Source: Pyrrhosoma nymphula (taxonomy: Eukaryota; Arthropoda; Insecta; Odonata; Coenagrionidae). Taken from it: 64,000 nt of DNA. A program made the position numbers and the translations under genes. The stretch lies in assembly GCA_963573305.1 (NCBI GenBank), contig OY754335.1:12191501-12255500 (forward strand). The letters are read 5' to 3'. Shown piece by piece: positions 10,918-21,543 of this stretch. The notes under the pieces were generated by a model. It searched no databases. It was given only the letters and a program-made list of their open reading frames with translations, and had not been told where the DNA came from. Within the stretch, counting starts at the first letter, position 1. Each line of letters opens with the position of its first letter.

Positions 10918-12269
10918 TTCCTTAGCATTAAAATTACGTTTGATGAATTATCATAGTAAGAATTAGTGGAACAACATTTCATGAATAAATACTAAGATGG
11001 AAGGAAAATGTTTCTGAGTGGATCATGGTTTTACTGTCATTATAATGAACCACCATGTATTAGAAATGTATAACGTGCTCAAATAATAATATTGATACTG
11101 ATTATGGACCATAAAATATTATAAAATAAATTAGAATGTCTTGACATAACTTTAATTTTTCGATTCGGGACAAACTGTGGGATCAGAAAATATTTAAATG
11201 TTTTCGTTAGTTAACAACAAGTTATGCGTTTTATAAATGTGCGTTTGCACTTATACGTATCTTTAATCATTCTTGCAACTTTTGGTTAAAGGATAATGCG
11301 GTAGAAAATTTTTGTTTTCCCTAAAATGTTTTACAAAGTACATACATAAAGTTGAGAAAACGGCTAATTTTAGGGTACGCGGAGTAAATTATTTCATGAG
11401 CGTGTTAACATTTTTGAATCTGTCAAAGAGTAAAAATAATTGCTAAAATAGCGATAAAATTAACTTTGAAATGATGTATATTATATTGCATTAGCATAGA
11501 GATGAATATGATAATTAATTATTATTTTACTGGGTACAAAGATGTATCTCCATGAACTGATTAGCTTGGCATTTCCTTACAGGTGTGGAACTGGTTGGTA
11601 ATTAGGACAATGCCATGATTAATATGGGTTGTGGTAACTGAACCTGATAACTGTGATATGATACAGTCCGCCCACAACTCTTCGTTTTTATAAGACTGTT
11701 GGTTCATGTTGCAACAGTGTAATGCCTCTGAGACCTTCGCACACCACGTCGGAGGTTACAGGCACCATGCAGATGGGTTCTTCCGGTCGTCAGTGACATA
11801 GCAGCGGTTCTGTTTGCGCCTGCGTAGTGACGAATGAGGCAACCTTATACTCTAAGAACCTTGAGGTTGTCTCACTCACGGCTCGGGCTCCTATTGGCCT
11901 GACGTCACTGAAGACCCAAAGCCCCGCGCTCTTTGAATATCTCCGTTCCGTTGCTTACACGCCACGGTGTGATCGACTCTTATCCGAAATGCATTCCGAA
12001 TTTCAGAGCACTTTTTCCTTTTAAATGCATTACGTATTCGTGACCATTAAATAGTCCAAAATTTGAATCATGTATGTTGATAGCGATCATTTATGCGGAA
12101 AACGGTCGGACGAATGAATGAGCTCCAAGGCTCCATATTTATAGGGATGAATAGTGCAGATTTTACTCCTTGTGACATAAATAGCATTCAAGTGAAAGAG
12201 AAAATTAACTTGTACTGGTAAAGGACATAAGGACAAAGTTTATAGCCAATTAAAATCTCTTGCTAGACA

Positions 12270-12520
12270 TGTTGTGCGCGCCGCGAACGACGCGTCGCGA
12301 CGCCTGTAAGTCGGCGACGCGCGGGCACGCGGTACACTTCGAAAGAGTGGGTACACGACTGGGCGGGCGATAGTAACCACCGGATCACCCTTGACCGCGG
12401 TCAGGCGCCTGCTTAGAGCTTATAAACACAACACAAGCGTACAGTTGTTCACGGGGAGTGAGAGATGAATCGAGAGAGAGAGAGTTCTTATTTTGTACCA
12501 CCGATTTCCGTGTCACAACA
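12270..12520 (+). mobile_element. solo LTR (gypsy-like)
   Basis: A 251-bp sequence begins TGTTGTG and ends CACAACA (perfect 7-bp inverted termini with TG...CA) and is flanked by the 4-bp target duplication GACA (12266-12269 and 12521-12524). Inside are a GC box GGGCGGGCG (12361), a TATAAA box (12421-12426) and an initiator-like stretch near 12,450, so it keeps a recognisable promoter. It is unusually CpG-rich against AT-rich surroundings, suggesting recent arrival. A 4-bp duplication fits some gypsy elements. No second LTR or internal region is nearby. Confidence 0.8.
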
Positions 12521-12524
12521 GACA

Positions 12525-14030
12525 TAAACGTGGCATACGAAAATTTCGGCTCAGACGGAAAATAACATGTTTAACAAGCCACCTTTCCCGTATTTAAGAC
12601 AGGTTCTAGTCCTCAAAGTCCTAGTTCTAGACTTAATTTAAATGTTTCAACCAATATTTCACTGCTTTCTCGAACTGAAATACACTTCCCAACACTGAAT
12701 GAGGACCCAAAGGCACCTCCCCCTCTACTAATACATCTGCTATTCATCTGATATAATTAAAATATCTTATATGTTTGGCTACCTATATTCTTCATGTCAC
12801 TATTAGCTTGGCTCAGGAAGTCAACCGAAAATTTAAAGTTATAATCTATTATTTAAAGAAAAACAGAGGTCAAACTAGAAATGATAATATAGTAATTATA
12901 ATTTTCTCCAAGTAATACTTCAATCTTTTAGTAGCCTTTTCTACTGGGAATTAGAGCATTAGATGAGAGAATTGGCATAAGCATATCATATCATTGAAAA
13001 CGTTTCAATAAATACAATGTATCTTTACTTCCATCCAACTCCCTCTCCTGGGGTCCCCTAATACACTCCCTTTATTGATTCATGCAGATGAGAGAAGTAA
13101 TAAATAGTTTCATCGGTTTGAAGCTCCAAGAGCATGGTATAACTGGCTTCACATCAGTAAACTTCTCTGTGAATATATACAAAAATCGTTCTCTTTGAAG
13201 TTTCATTTCGGAATAGAAGCTGCTTTGAGGTTGAAATTTTTACATCTATCTCCTGGCCCTGGTGTTCCTTGAGAGGTCCAAAAATGGACTATTGAGTATC
13301 AACAGACAGACTTCACAGAGAGTGCCTACAGGAATAGCTGACAATTTGCAGTTCATTGCTAAAGTTGCTACTTATGTGACTGTAATGAGCTAAAGTGGCC
13401 AAATCGTTTTTCAATGATTTAGAAAATGAAGATATAAAAAATATCAGATTTTATTTTTCTATAGAGCCATTAAGATACTTTATGGAAGAGGAGGTCATGT
13501 CACTTTAGGAATACAAGAGGGTTGATCACTAGCAATAGAGGAATGAACTATTCCGGCATGAGATTAAGCAACCGAAGGAGAGGGTTTCATGACCTATAAC
13601 CTATCCTGTGGTAATTCTGAATAGAAACATAAGTGGAGTTGGTGAGTTTGATTAACGAAAGGGGAGAAAGCGTATGATGAAAGTAAACATTTATTTTTTA
13701 TACAAGCCAACGTAATATTCTCTTTCAGAGTTACTTTTAAATGTAATCAAATACATGACATTTGGGAAAAAGCAGCCCGGATCAATTAAATTGAAAGAGA
13801 TAGGTAGGACTAGGGATGAGTATGTATTTGATCAATAATTCCTGATTAAAATGAGCAGTATTAGTCATTTTAATCATTAATACGGTGAAGCAGACAATTT
13901 GCACTGATTTTATCATTATGTATTTATTAAAGTAAACAGCTGAGAAGCCACATTTTTGCTAAAATGGATTCGGATAACGCATACTCACCACTTTTGTCTT
14001 TATAAAATATTTCCTTCAACTTAGTCACAT
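12525..14030. other. interior of nested element, nothing recognised
   Basis: AT-rich, stop-rich sequence without a convincing ORF, RNA or repeat. It is considered interior of the 7,985-15,488 element. Confidence 0.35.
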
Positions 14031-14034
14031 AGAG

Positions 14035-14140
14035 CGAAGTACGAAAATTCCAGGGCGTGGTAGGACTTGATTGGGACTCGAACCCGGATCCCTCAATATA
14101 ATTACGAGTGCTTTAGTCTGTTAAGCTTCGGTAGAATGAT
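14035..14140 (-). mobile_element. tRNA-derived SINE head
   Basis: The minus strand reads GGATCCGGGTTCGAGTCCC (B box, about 14,094-14,076) with an A-box-like AAGCTTAACAGACTAAAGC upstream (about 14,129-14,110). The order and spacing match a tRNA-like pol III promoter, but the arms do not fold into a clean cloverleaf, so it is called a SINE head rather than a functional tRNA. Confidence 0.55.
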
Positions 14141-15184
14141 TTTTCCGCAGTGGAATTTGCGCGCTTATGTCCACTTGCGGGTGACCCCGTAATAGTATTA
14201 CCATACCTATTAAGTCCCAGTGTCCTCAAATTTGTTATTCCGCTCCTGTACTCAACTAATTGATAAAATGGGAAAACCGTATTTTTTCTAAAATCTATTT
14301 CTTTTTCACTAACAAAAGTAATTTTTGTTTCTGCCTATTTTAAAATTTAAAATATTAATTGATGAACCCAACTCTTATGAATTGTACATTCATATGAGTT
14401 GGGTTTACTGTACACAGAGGATTTTAACGATATTTTCCAAGTGTTTCAAAATCACGAAAGTGGAAGCCTAAATCGGATTTGATTGACCGCAGTTGGACCA
14501 GAAAAATTGTTGGAACATATCGTTCCCATACCCACAAACTGGAATATCAAATTTGCTCGAGGCCATCCGAAATTAGTGAAATCTTCATCTAAATTACGGC
14601 GATTCGAGAGAAAAAAAATAACATTTAAAGGTCATAATTACCATGAAGTAGATTAACCATTAGACATGCCTGTGATACGAAATATCCTTGCCCAGTTGTC
14701 TTGTTTTTAATAACTATTGGCGCATGTGGCCACGGTACACCGGGTCCCCGGCATTTCCTCGTTTCTTCCTAAATGGATGTGCGCTGAGAAGCTAATCCCA
14801 GGAGATGTTGTATATTTCAATACCCTCAAAACACAACACTACGAACTCCAAACCTTTTTAAGCAGCGATATTTAAGAAAAGATCAAATTGTAGCGAACAC
14901 GAGAAAGGCAAGGCTAGCGGAAGTATCCAGACGGGTCTTCAGTGACGTCACCCGCGAGCAGCCGGCGCATGCGCAGTAGTGTGTGAGACAACCTTACTTT
15001 TAACAACCTTGGTACTAGATCATGCCAATGCGCAATAACGTAGTCAAAATTACTTATATCATTTTTTTATTTTACATATATTCAAAATGATGTTTATCTT
15101 TTTGGCTTTTTTTGCTTTTTGGAATGACTATTTATCTTTTTTTATTTTGAGAGAGCAGCGAAGTCAGTGGAGGGATAATACGAC

Positions 15185-15470
15185 ATTCCGGCTCGTGAAC
15201 GTTTTCGTCCGCTAGGTTTCCGGATCTGGAACGCATTCCATACGCTAGGATTCCGGCTCGTGAACGATTTCGTCCGCTAGGTTTCCGGCTCGGGAACGCT
15301 TCCATACGCTAGGATTCCGGCTCGTGAACGCTTCGTTTGTACACTTCCGTGTCTCATTTTACGTTTCATTTCGCTTCGGAGACGGTTTAGTTACGGTTCG
15401 TTCACATTCCGATTCGCTTCGTGTACGCTTAAATCTCCGCTTCGTCGACGGTTCGTATCCGCTTCCCTCT
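15185..15470 (-). repeat. right subterminal tandem repeats
   Basis: A 64-65-bp unit starting ATTCCGGCTCGTGAACG recurs at 15185, 15250 and 15314, followed by dense CGCTTCG / CCGCTTC / GTGTACGC motifs up to the right TIR. These are the inverse of motifs in the left subterminal array, supporting both being ends of one element. Confidence 0.75.
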
Positions 15471-15488
15471 ACAATATTTTCGCCAGGG

Positions 15489-17010
15489 ACCCATTTTTCT
15501 AAATACGTCAGAGCTCTTGTGTAAACTAGCAATGCTTCTTTCGTGAATTTCTGCACAAATCGATCAGGCAAATAATTTATTCGGAATGCAAGTTTGACCC
15601 TCATTCCAAAAAATTTGTCATCGATTTTTCGACGCAATGACTCTCGAAATTTTTCGAAAATCAAGTAAAGATCACATGCCACAGTTGACCTGTTTTCTAA
15701 TTTAAGCAATGTTTCTTGAAAACAAGACAAAATAATGAGTGAAGAAGAGATACTACTCAGAAAAAGTTGGCTCCTCATCACTTGACATTTCGTTTTCTTG
15801 GTCAGATAAAATATTCCATATTGCCTTAGCGCATTCATCAGAGCCAAGCGCGAGAAAGTATGCTTTCAATGATTTCCAGCTACGTAACAAACGTTCACCT
15901 GCCTTAAATAAACTAAGCCATCGAGTTGGAACGTGTCTAACGACTTCATGGAATTCGGATTCACAGAACGCAAAGAATTCTTTTCGCTCCTCTCATTTTT
16001 TGGCCGAGTTGTAAAACTCTGCAAGCACTTTTAAAACTAAATTTTATATGTCAAAAGATAGAACTTTCAATGAATTTTTAGCACAATTGTGCAAAGTGTG
16101 ATCATTGCAATGAGCAGCAATTATGTTTTGATTTTCCTGGTCTACTAATTTTTGATAAACCGAATTATTTACGCCATAGTTAACTGACGCGTTGTCAGCT
16201 CCGTATGCAGTTACGTTTGCCCACGACAAACCTTTTTCCTGAAGCACACGACATAACTTACGTTTTATAGAGGCTGAGTCCTCGAATGAATCTTCATAAA
16301 AATCCAGTATTTGGTAGCACATACCTTCTGATGCTGTGAAATATTGTACAACAACTGGATAAACCTTCCGGTTTCCTTTGTTTGATGCATCTGTTGCAAC
16401 CGAAAACGGCAGACCATTTTGCAAATCATCCGAGACAAGCTCTAACGAGTACCTATGGATACAAAACAGCTGAAGTTTTACGTGCGACCAGCAGTAATTT
16501 TCTTTACTATTTCAGAATCTGGGATTATTTGTTTCATAATTTTAACTGTACAATCTTGTGCTACGAAAGAATTGTGGTGTTTTACTCCATGAAAAACATG
16601 GGTCAACTCGGCTAAGTTCACTTTTTCAGTCTGTGAATTGTCTTTTATGACAAAGAAACTATGGATTCTTTGTGAAGCAGCAGCAGCTGCGACGTTTTTT
16701 TGTGTTTTTGAAAATCGCCATGTTGAGTTAATGCTTTAACACTGTCATATGCAACATTAACTGATGTATTGCATAGCTTACATCTCACTTTATTTTGTTC
16801 ATTGCCGAAATGGCTAGGTTTTACAACCCACGAAAACTTTTTCCCACTCTGGGTCTCCTTTTCTTTCTTGGTGGCGTTTTTGGGTTCGATTCCTTTCCGC
16901 GGCGATGGTAAATTCACGAACGTCGCTTGCATTTTCATTGTCATCTTCAACTACTTCATCTGCTGCTGCCACCCAGCGAATAAAATCGACAATATATACC
17001 AAAGAAAATA
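15489..17010 (-). pseudogene. hAT transposase, N-terminal and catalytic part
   Basis: Minus strand. 16,950-16,645 encodes a BED-like zinc finger ('KVRCKLCNTSVNVAYDSVKAL' begins with the paired cysteines, and 'HGDFQKHKK' supplies histidines). About 16,640-16,430 carries 'NLAELTHVFHGVKHHNSF'. The frame at 16,424-16,044 holds the catalytic core 'PFSVATDASNKGNRK' (first D), 'YGADNASVNYG' and 'AAHCNDHTLHNCAKNSLK'. The frame at 15,847-15,359 ends 'ALTYLEKW' at the insertion boundary. The C-terminus is at 7,480-7,984. Several frameshifts make it inactive, yet the catalytic aspartates remain readable. Confidence 0.85.
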
Positions 17011-18786
17011 TAGTCAGAACTCAGGAGAACTGCTATTGCCGTCGAATACAAGAAAATCGTTTAAGAAGCGATAGTGACGCTTCGCACGGCCCGAGTTGTT
17101 AAATTTAATATAGGTGGATAGCAGCAAACGACGAAATGGGCCAATGGCGTTCTCGCCGGATGTGACACGTTACAAATACCAACTCAACTTACTCAAGTGA
17201 TAGATGGCGACACAAAAATTTTAAGCAAAGAGTTATGTAACAGGCAGTTCGACAGCCCAGTCACAGCAGCCTTAGTGAAATCGATGATAAATAAGACAAC
17301 AACAACGAGCGTAGTTATTTAAGAAATTTTGACTTTTGAAAAAAATAATGTGTAAATAATAAAACGAGCACGAACACAAACAGAAATTTAGAAAATTTTT
17401 GAAAAACCGGACATCCGGTGTTTATTTTTATTTTATCCCGGACAGTCTACTCAAATACCGGACTGTCCGGTTGAAAACCTGACACCTGGTAACCCTAATA
17501 GCAATCCAAGTACGATAAAGATTACTTTTCAACTACTTGTGCTTGGTATAGTCTGGTTGGAGGGCAATTAGCTGTCGAGTGAGTCAGCTGTCGTGAGGCG
17601 CGATGTTGGACCTACTTCTGTCCTTACTAATATTGTTGACACCCCATGTTGGGGGCCTCCCTAAAATCACGGACCTGCCAACCTACCCAACCGGCCCCTG
17701 CTTAAGGAATACACAATCAGGGGCGGATTAAGGGGATAATTCCAGGGAAAATATAAAAGTTGGTAATCATTAAGGTGGTTCTCCAATGGAAGTTTTTATT
17801 TCACTAGCTGATTATATAATGTTTAAATATTTTGGGAAAATATCTAAAAGCCACTTGTCTAAACAGACACAGTACCTATCTTCGATGTTCGCAATTGTAC
17901 TTTTGTAGGCCTTTTGATGAACAATGTTGTGAAAGTTTTGGTGCCGTAACGGAAAAATTATAAGGTATGTAAGTGAATATCCTGGTGTATAGTGAATAGC
18001 TGGTTCCCTTCTCATGGGTGGCCCGCAGTGGTTAGTGACCGCATTCAGATAAGGTGTCATTAAGATACGAGTGGGCAGTCGCCTGTGGGAAGCTGCGGAG
18101 CAGAGCGGTTCCAGCTCATCTGAATCATTGAGATAACGCTGCTGAGTTTAATTAAAGATTAGACTGACATTTCCTTTGAGGAACTGAAGATACGGGGTGA
18201 GGTGGTCGCTGGATGGCAATTTTGCGGGTGAAGCGCAGACTCGAAGAGTCGGGTGTAAGACATTGTACGGGTGAGACACATTGAGTGGCGGAGCGCAACT
18301 ATTGCGCGTTTGTAAGTGGGGCCAAGCTCTAGCAAGTGTATTGTTCCAGTTGTAGTGAGTGACAAGTTCATGAGTTCTTCACACATGTGTAGGACACTGC
18401 ATATTTTTTCCTTTATTTTGTGATATACCTGACGTGAAGATCAACCTTTAAGCCAGAGATGGTAAGTTCAATCGATAAATTACAACGACATAACTTATTT
18501 GTGCTTTATCGCGCTCGCCATTAGAGTCGGACGGCCGGCTTCAAGCTCGGGCCCAGATTAGCCTCTCTTGCTATTTATCTGCTTTTTGATCAAGGAATTG
18601 AACACCCACCTATTTACAGGACTTTCATTTTCATTTGTGTTATCGTAGAAATACTGTAAGAGGTCCACCCACCATAGTTTTGACCCCTCTCCTTTTGATA
18701 GCAGTAAAATTGAGGAATCTCTAAGTAAAGCCAAATAATTTTCAAGTAATACGCTAGAGGGTGAGAAAAAGACACGCTTATATTTT

Positions 18787-19620
18787 TTGCAACTCGTCGC
18801 AGAAAGAATAGCTAAGGTTTACTTCTGCTTACAGGCGTCCTCTTCTAGTAGGCCTGGTACAAAGCGGAAAACTAACAGTGCCTTTGCGGACCTTAGAAGC
18901 TTTTACTCTCGCCTCCAAAAACAAGAGACGCCAGAAGCAGCAGGAGGAAATACACAATTTGTTAGCACCATGTCTTCATGCTGCATAACTGACAATGAGA
19001 CTCAAGCTGCGCCCAAGGTCCTTTTGCAATCTCGTCCATGTAGCCACGAAACATCGACTTAAGCTTCAATTTCTTCACTTCCTTGGGCTGCAAATTTCAA
19101 CTGTGACGTAGGTCTCTTTATTGTATCAGGAAAGGAAAGACCTGATGATAGGAAAATAGCAGAACTTTTGGAAAGCCCTTGGACACCTACAAGCGACTAC
19201 AAGTATCTCTTTTCAACTCATAGTAAGGGAACCGCGGAAGAGCGTCGTTACGTGAAAAGGGAACATCTTGAAAAATACCCTTGGCTTGTGGTTTCTCCCT
19301 CAATGAATGGACTTTTGTGTAGGTACATAATGCCCTTTTTATTCCCAATCAACGGCAGCTTGCGGTAAAAATTTGCAGTAAAAATCCCTCGTTACAGAGC
19401 CGTTAAAGAAGTTTTCAAAACTGCTAGGGAAACTAGGTGATCTGGAAAACCACCAAAACACAGTCTATCACAAAGGTGCAGTGCTGTTGGCCCTGAATTT
19501 TCTGGATAAATACAAAAAACCTGAAAATCAAATCACAAGCCAACTGGACGGCTACAGAAGGGAAAAAATCAAGGGAAATAGAGAAAATATGAAGCTGATA
19601 CTAAAAACCAATTTTCATTT
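18787..19620 (+). pseudogene. hAT transposase N-terminal region (TTF zinc finger)
   Basis: Plus-strand frames 18,787-19,062 and 19,168-19,368 encode a serine/glutamine-rich N-terminus and then 'YVKREHLEKYPWLVVSPSMN', ending '..GLLCRY', the TTF-type zinc finger found at the N-terminus of many hAT and 'repressor of the inhibitor' proteins. A third frame (about 19,395-19,590) gives 'KKFSKLLGKLGDLENHQNTV' followed by an 'NRENMKLILKT' helix, the usual continuation. The catalytic domain is lost. At least two frameshifts and one stop are present. Confidence 0.7.
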
Positions 19621-19651
19621 TGTACGGCACTAAAGAAGAAAGGAGTTTGAA

Positions 19652-20200
19652 ATCCTTGTGTAAGCTGCCGCGGGTTGATGAATGTGAATATGCACGTCTT
19701 CCGCGTTTTGCACCGCGTTGCTCTAAGTTTCCTTGGACGACAGTTTCGTCGGCGTTGTAGTCGGCTTCTTCTGGTCGGTGAAGTGAAGGTGCAGCCATTC
19801 GTCGTCTTATATATCTCAAGCGTTAAGGCCGTTTTACACGGCACATTTGTTTGTACAAACTCTTCCGTGAACTCTTGCATGAGGCAAAATGTATCGTGTA
19901 AAGCGGCAAATTGTATGAACGCTTGTGCGAATGTCTCAATGCCTGCACGGGAAATAGAACCTGTTCTAATTTCGTTGAGACAAACGTACAATCTCACGCA
20001 CATACGTTTATACAAAATCTTTCATCGTGTAAAGCGGCCTTTAGACCTGACTCCAATGGGTGAGATATATAAGACGACGAATGGCTGCCCATTCACTTCA
20101 CCAACCTGAAGAACCGACTAAAACGCCGCCGAAACTGTCGTCCGTGGAAACATGGACCAATGCGGTGTAAAACCCGGGAGACCTGCATCTTCACAAGGAT
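19652..20200. mobile_element. foldback element inside second hAT
   Basis: Inverted arms of about 180 bp begin with ATCCTTGTG at 19652 and end with CACAAGGAT at 20200. The inner parts of both arms hold GATATATAAGACGACGAATGG / CATTCGTCGTCTTATATATC and GGCCGTTTTACACGG / CGTGTAAAGCGGCC. ORFs on both strands here (19,569-20,015, 19,675-20,109) are by-products of the inverted arms. No protein of its own is encoded. Confidence 0.75.
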
Positions 20201-20789
20201 GGCATTCTTTACATCGTTTGTAAACGTTTTTCAAATGTGATTAGAGAGCTTTACTCAGTAATTTATCACATCTACTATATAATATAGCCACACCAAAACT
20301 ACGTTCCAAGTGCTTCATTTTTTTAACTTTCCGAGGGAGATCCGCCTAGACCCGTAATTCGTTGAGAGGTATTGCAAACCCCCTAGGCGCCGCGGAAAGT
20401 AGTGAACCGCCCCCCTCCAAAACAACGACCTTAATCCGCCCCTGTACACAATGTCTTTTACGATTAGAATAGAAGAAGAAATAGGTGATAAAACTTGACT
20501 CCAATACAGAGAGAAGTAATGGCTCAAATAACCCATGGCCATCCTTCTAGGTATAACATCAATTAAAAAATTTAGCAACAACAACTACAAAATTTTCTTT
20601 CCATATTTACAAAATATACATGTATAAAATTGCTCAAAGTCAAAAAGTTTAAATAGAAAATAATCACAAATGAGTAGTTAAATTTGATTTTGTACGCATT
20701 TATGGGTTAAAATGACCCATGCCGTCTTTCTAGTGTGAAGTACATTTAATTTTAAAGAATATGTTAACCTCCACGATTTAAGAAAAATA

Positions 20790-21505
20790 ATTCAATCGAT
20801 GCTAACACCCTCAAACTCCTCGCAGTCGGCTGGTAGTGATGACGTGGCGCTGGGGTCGAGATTAACCATCTGCTTGGAGGTAGATAATCTCTGGAATGAT
20901 TCTGTGAGAGTCAGTTGTCTGGATGATTTTAAATTTTCATTGTGAATTTTCCTTTCAAATCGTACAATGTTCTAACTTCAGTCAATGAATATCCAGTGCG
21001 AGATTCACAAAACTATATTAAGGTTTTTACTGCATCTAATGCCTCACTGGCCGTAGTTTTGAGGTTTATCATCAAGCTTACTATCATCCTCCGAATCGGT
21101 CACTTTTTCGGTCTGTAGAACAGAATTGTTGATTTCCTCAACAGCCATTAACTGTGTGACAGGGGCATATCATCATCAACACTAACCCCTTCTTGAAGAG
21201 CTTCATTAGAAACATATTTCATCAATGCAGAACTTTGTATTAACTTACTAATAGACTCCGTCGCTCTTTTTTTACAATCAAAACCCTCAAATTGAGTTGG
21301 GTCAAGATTATCTGCATATATTACTGCAGGCCACAATTCCCTCCCAACACTTTTGAATAGTTGATGAGGAAACACAATCCCTCGCACTTGCCAGTTCAAA
21401 TGTAGTGTCTTTTAAAGCGCATGCTTTTTGGAATGCAGTAACATCACCTGAGTCATTATCTATTAGTCGTTCCATTAAATTGTTTTTATAGAAGTTCTTC
21501 ATTGC
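20790..21505 (-). pseudogene. pogo/Jerky-like transposase, C-terminal part
   Basis: Minus strand. From 21,505 the sequence reads 'KNFYKNNLMERLIDND', then 'ALKDTTFELASARDCVSSS', 'IQKCWEG', and a C-terminus rich in acidic residues that extends to about 20,790 ('SFQRLSTSKQM', 'CEEFEGVSI'). This is the region after the third catalytic aspartate in pogo/Tigger/Jerky (CENP-B-like) transposases. The N-terminal and catalytic parts lie at 23,758-24,480; the two were separated by nested insertions at 21,506-23,757. Confidence 0.8.
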
Positions 21506-21543
21506 CAGTGCAGGATTTAAGTATAAGCTACACAAGCTATAGC

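Larger units (their letters stand above)
7985..15488. mobile_element. 7.5-kb TIR element nested in hAT, family unknown
   Basis: The insertion that splits the hAT transposase begins with CCCTGGCGAAAAT (7985-7997) and ends with the exact inverse (15476-15488), a 13-bp TIR. Both ends carry clusters of CpG-rich subterminal motifs of the type GTACACGAAGCG / CCGCTTC (8000-8260 and 15185-15470, opposite orientation), as seen in DNA transposons whose transposase binds arrayed sites. No clean target duplication was found; right and left flanks differ. No intact transposase is inside, only a broken Tc1-like fragment, so it is non-autonomous or loaded with later insertions. Superfamily unresolved. Confidence 0.65.
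6797..17497 (-). mobile_element. complete hAT transposon (10.7 kb including a nested 7.5-kb element)
   Basis: The boundaries are directly visible. ATAGCAAT is duplicated on both sides (6789-6796 and 17498-17505), the 8 bp expected for hAT. The ends are TAGGGCTGCCAG at 6797-6808 and its near-inverse CTGGTAACCCTA at 17486-17497. The transposase gene runs on the minus strand from about 17,010 to 7,480 and is interrupted by a 7,504-bp insertion at 7985-15488. Without it the element would be about 3.2 kb, a normal hAT length. Confidence 0.9.
17718..20444 (+). mobile_element. second hAT transposon with 8-bp TSD
   Basis: TACACAAT is duplicated at 17710-17717 and 20445-20452. The ends are CAGGGGCGGATTAAGG and its inverse (16-bp TIRs), typical of hAT. 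Length is 2,727 bp. A transposase remnant on the plus strand covers about 18,787-19,620; the rest of the gene is missing where a foldback element sits (19,652-20,200). The copy is therefore a nonautonomous deletion derivative carrying a passenger insertion. Confidence 0.9.

Noticed and set aside
12460..12490. GA microsatellite as separate feature
   Set aside because: Short and inside the solo LTR.
19569..20109. Protein-coding gene with 148- and 144-codon frames
   Set aside because: Opposite-strand frames over the inverted arms of a foldback element.
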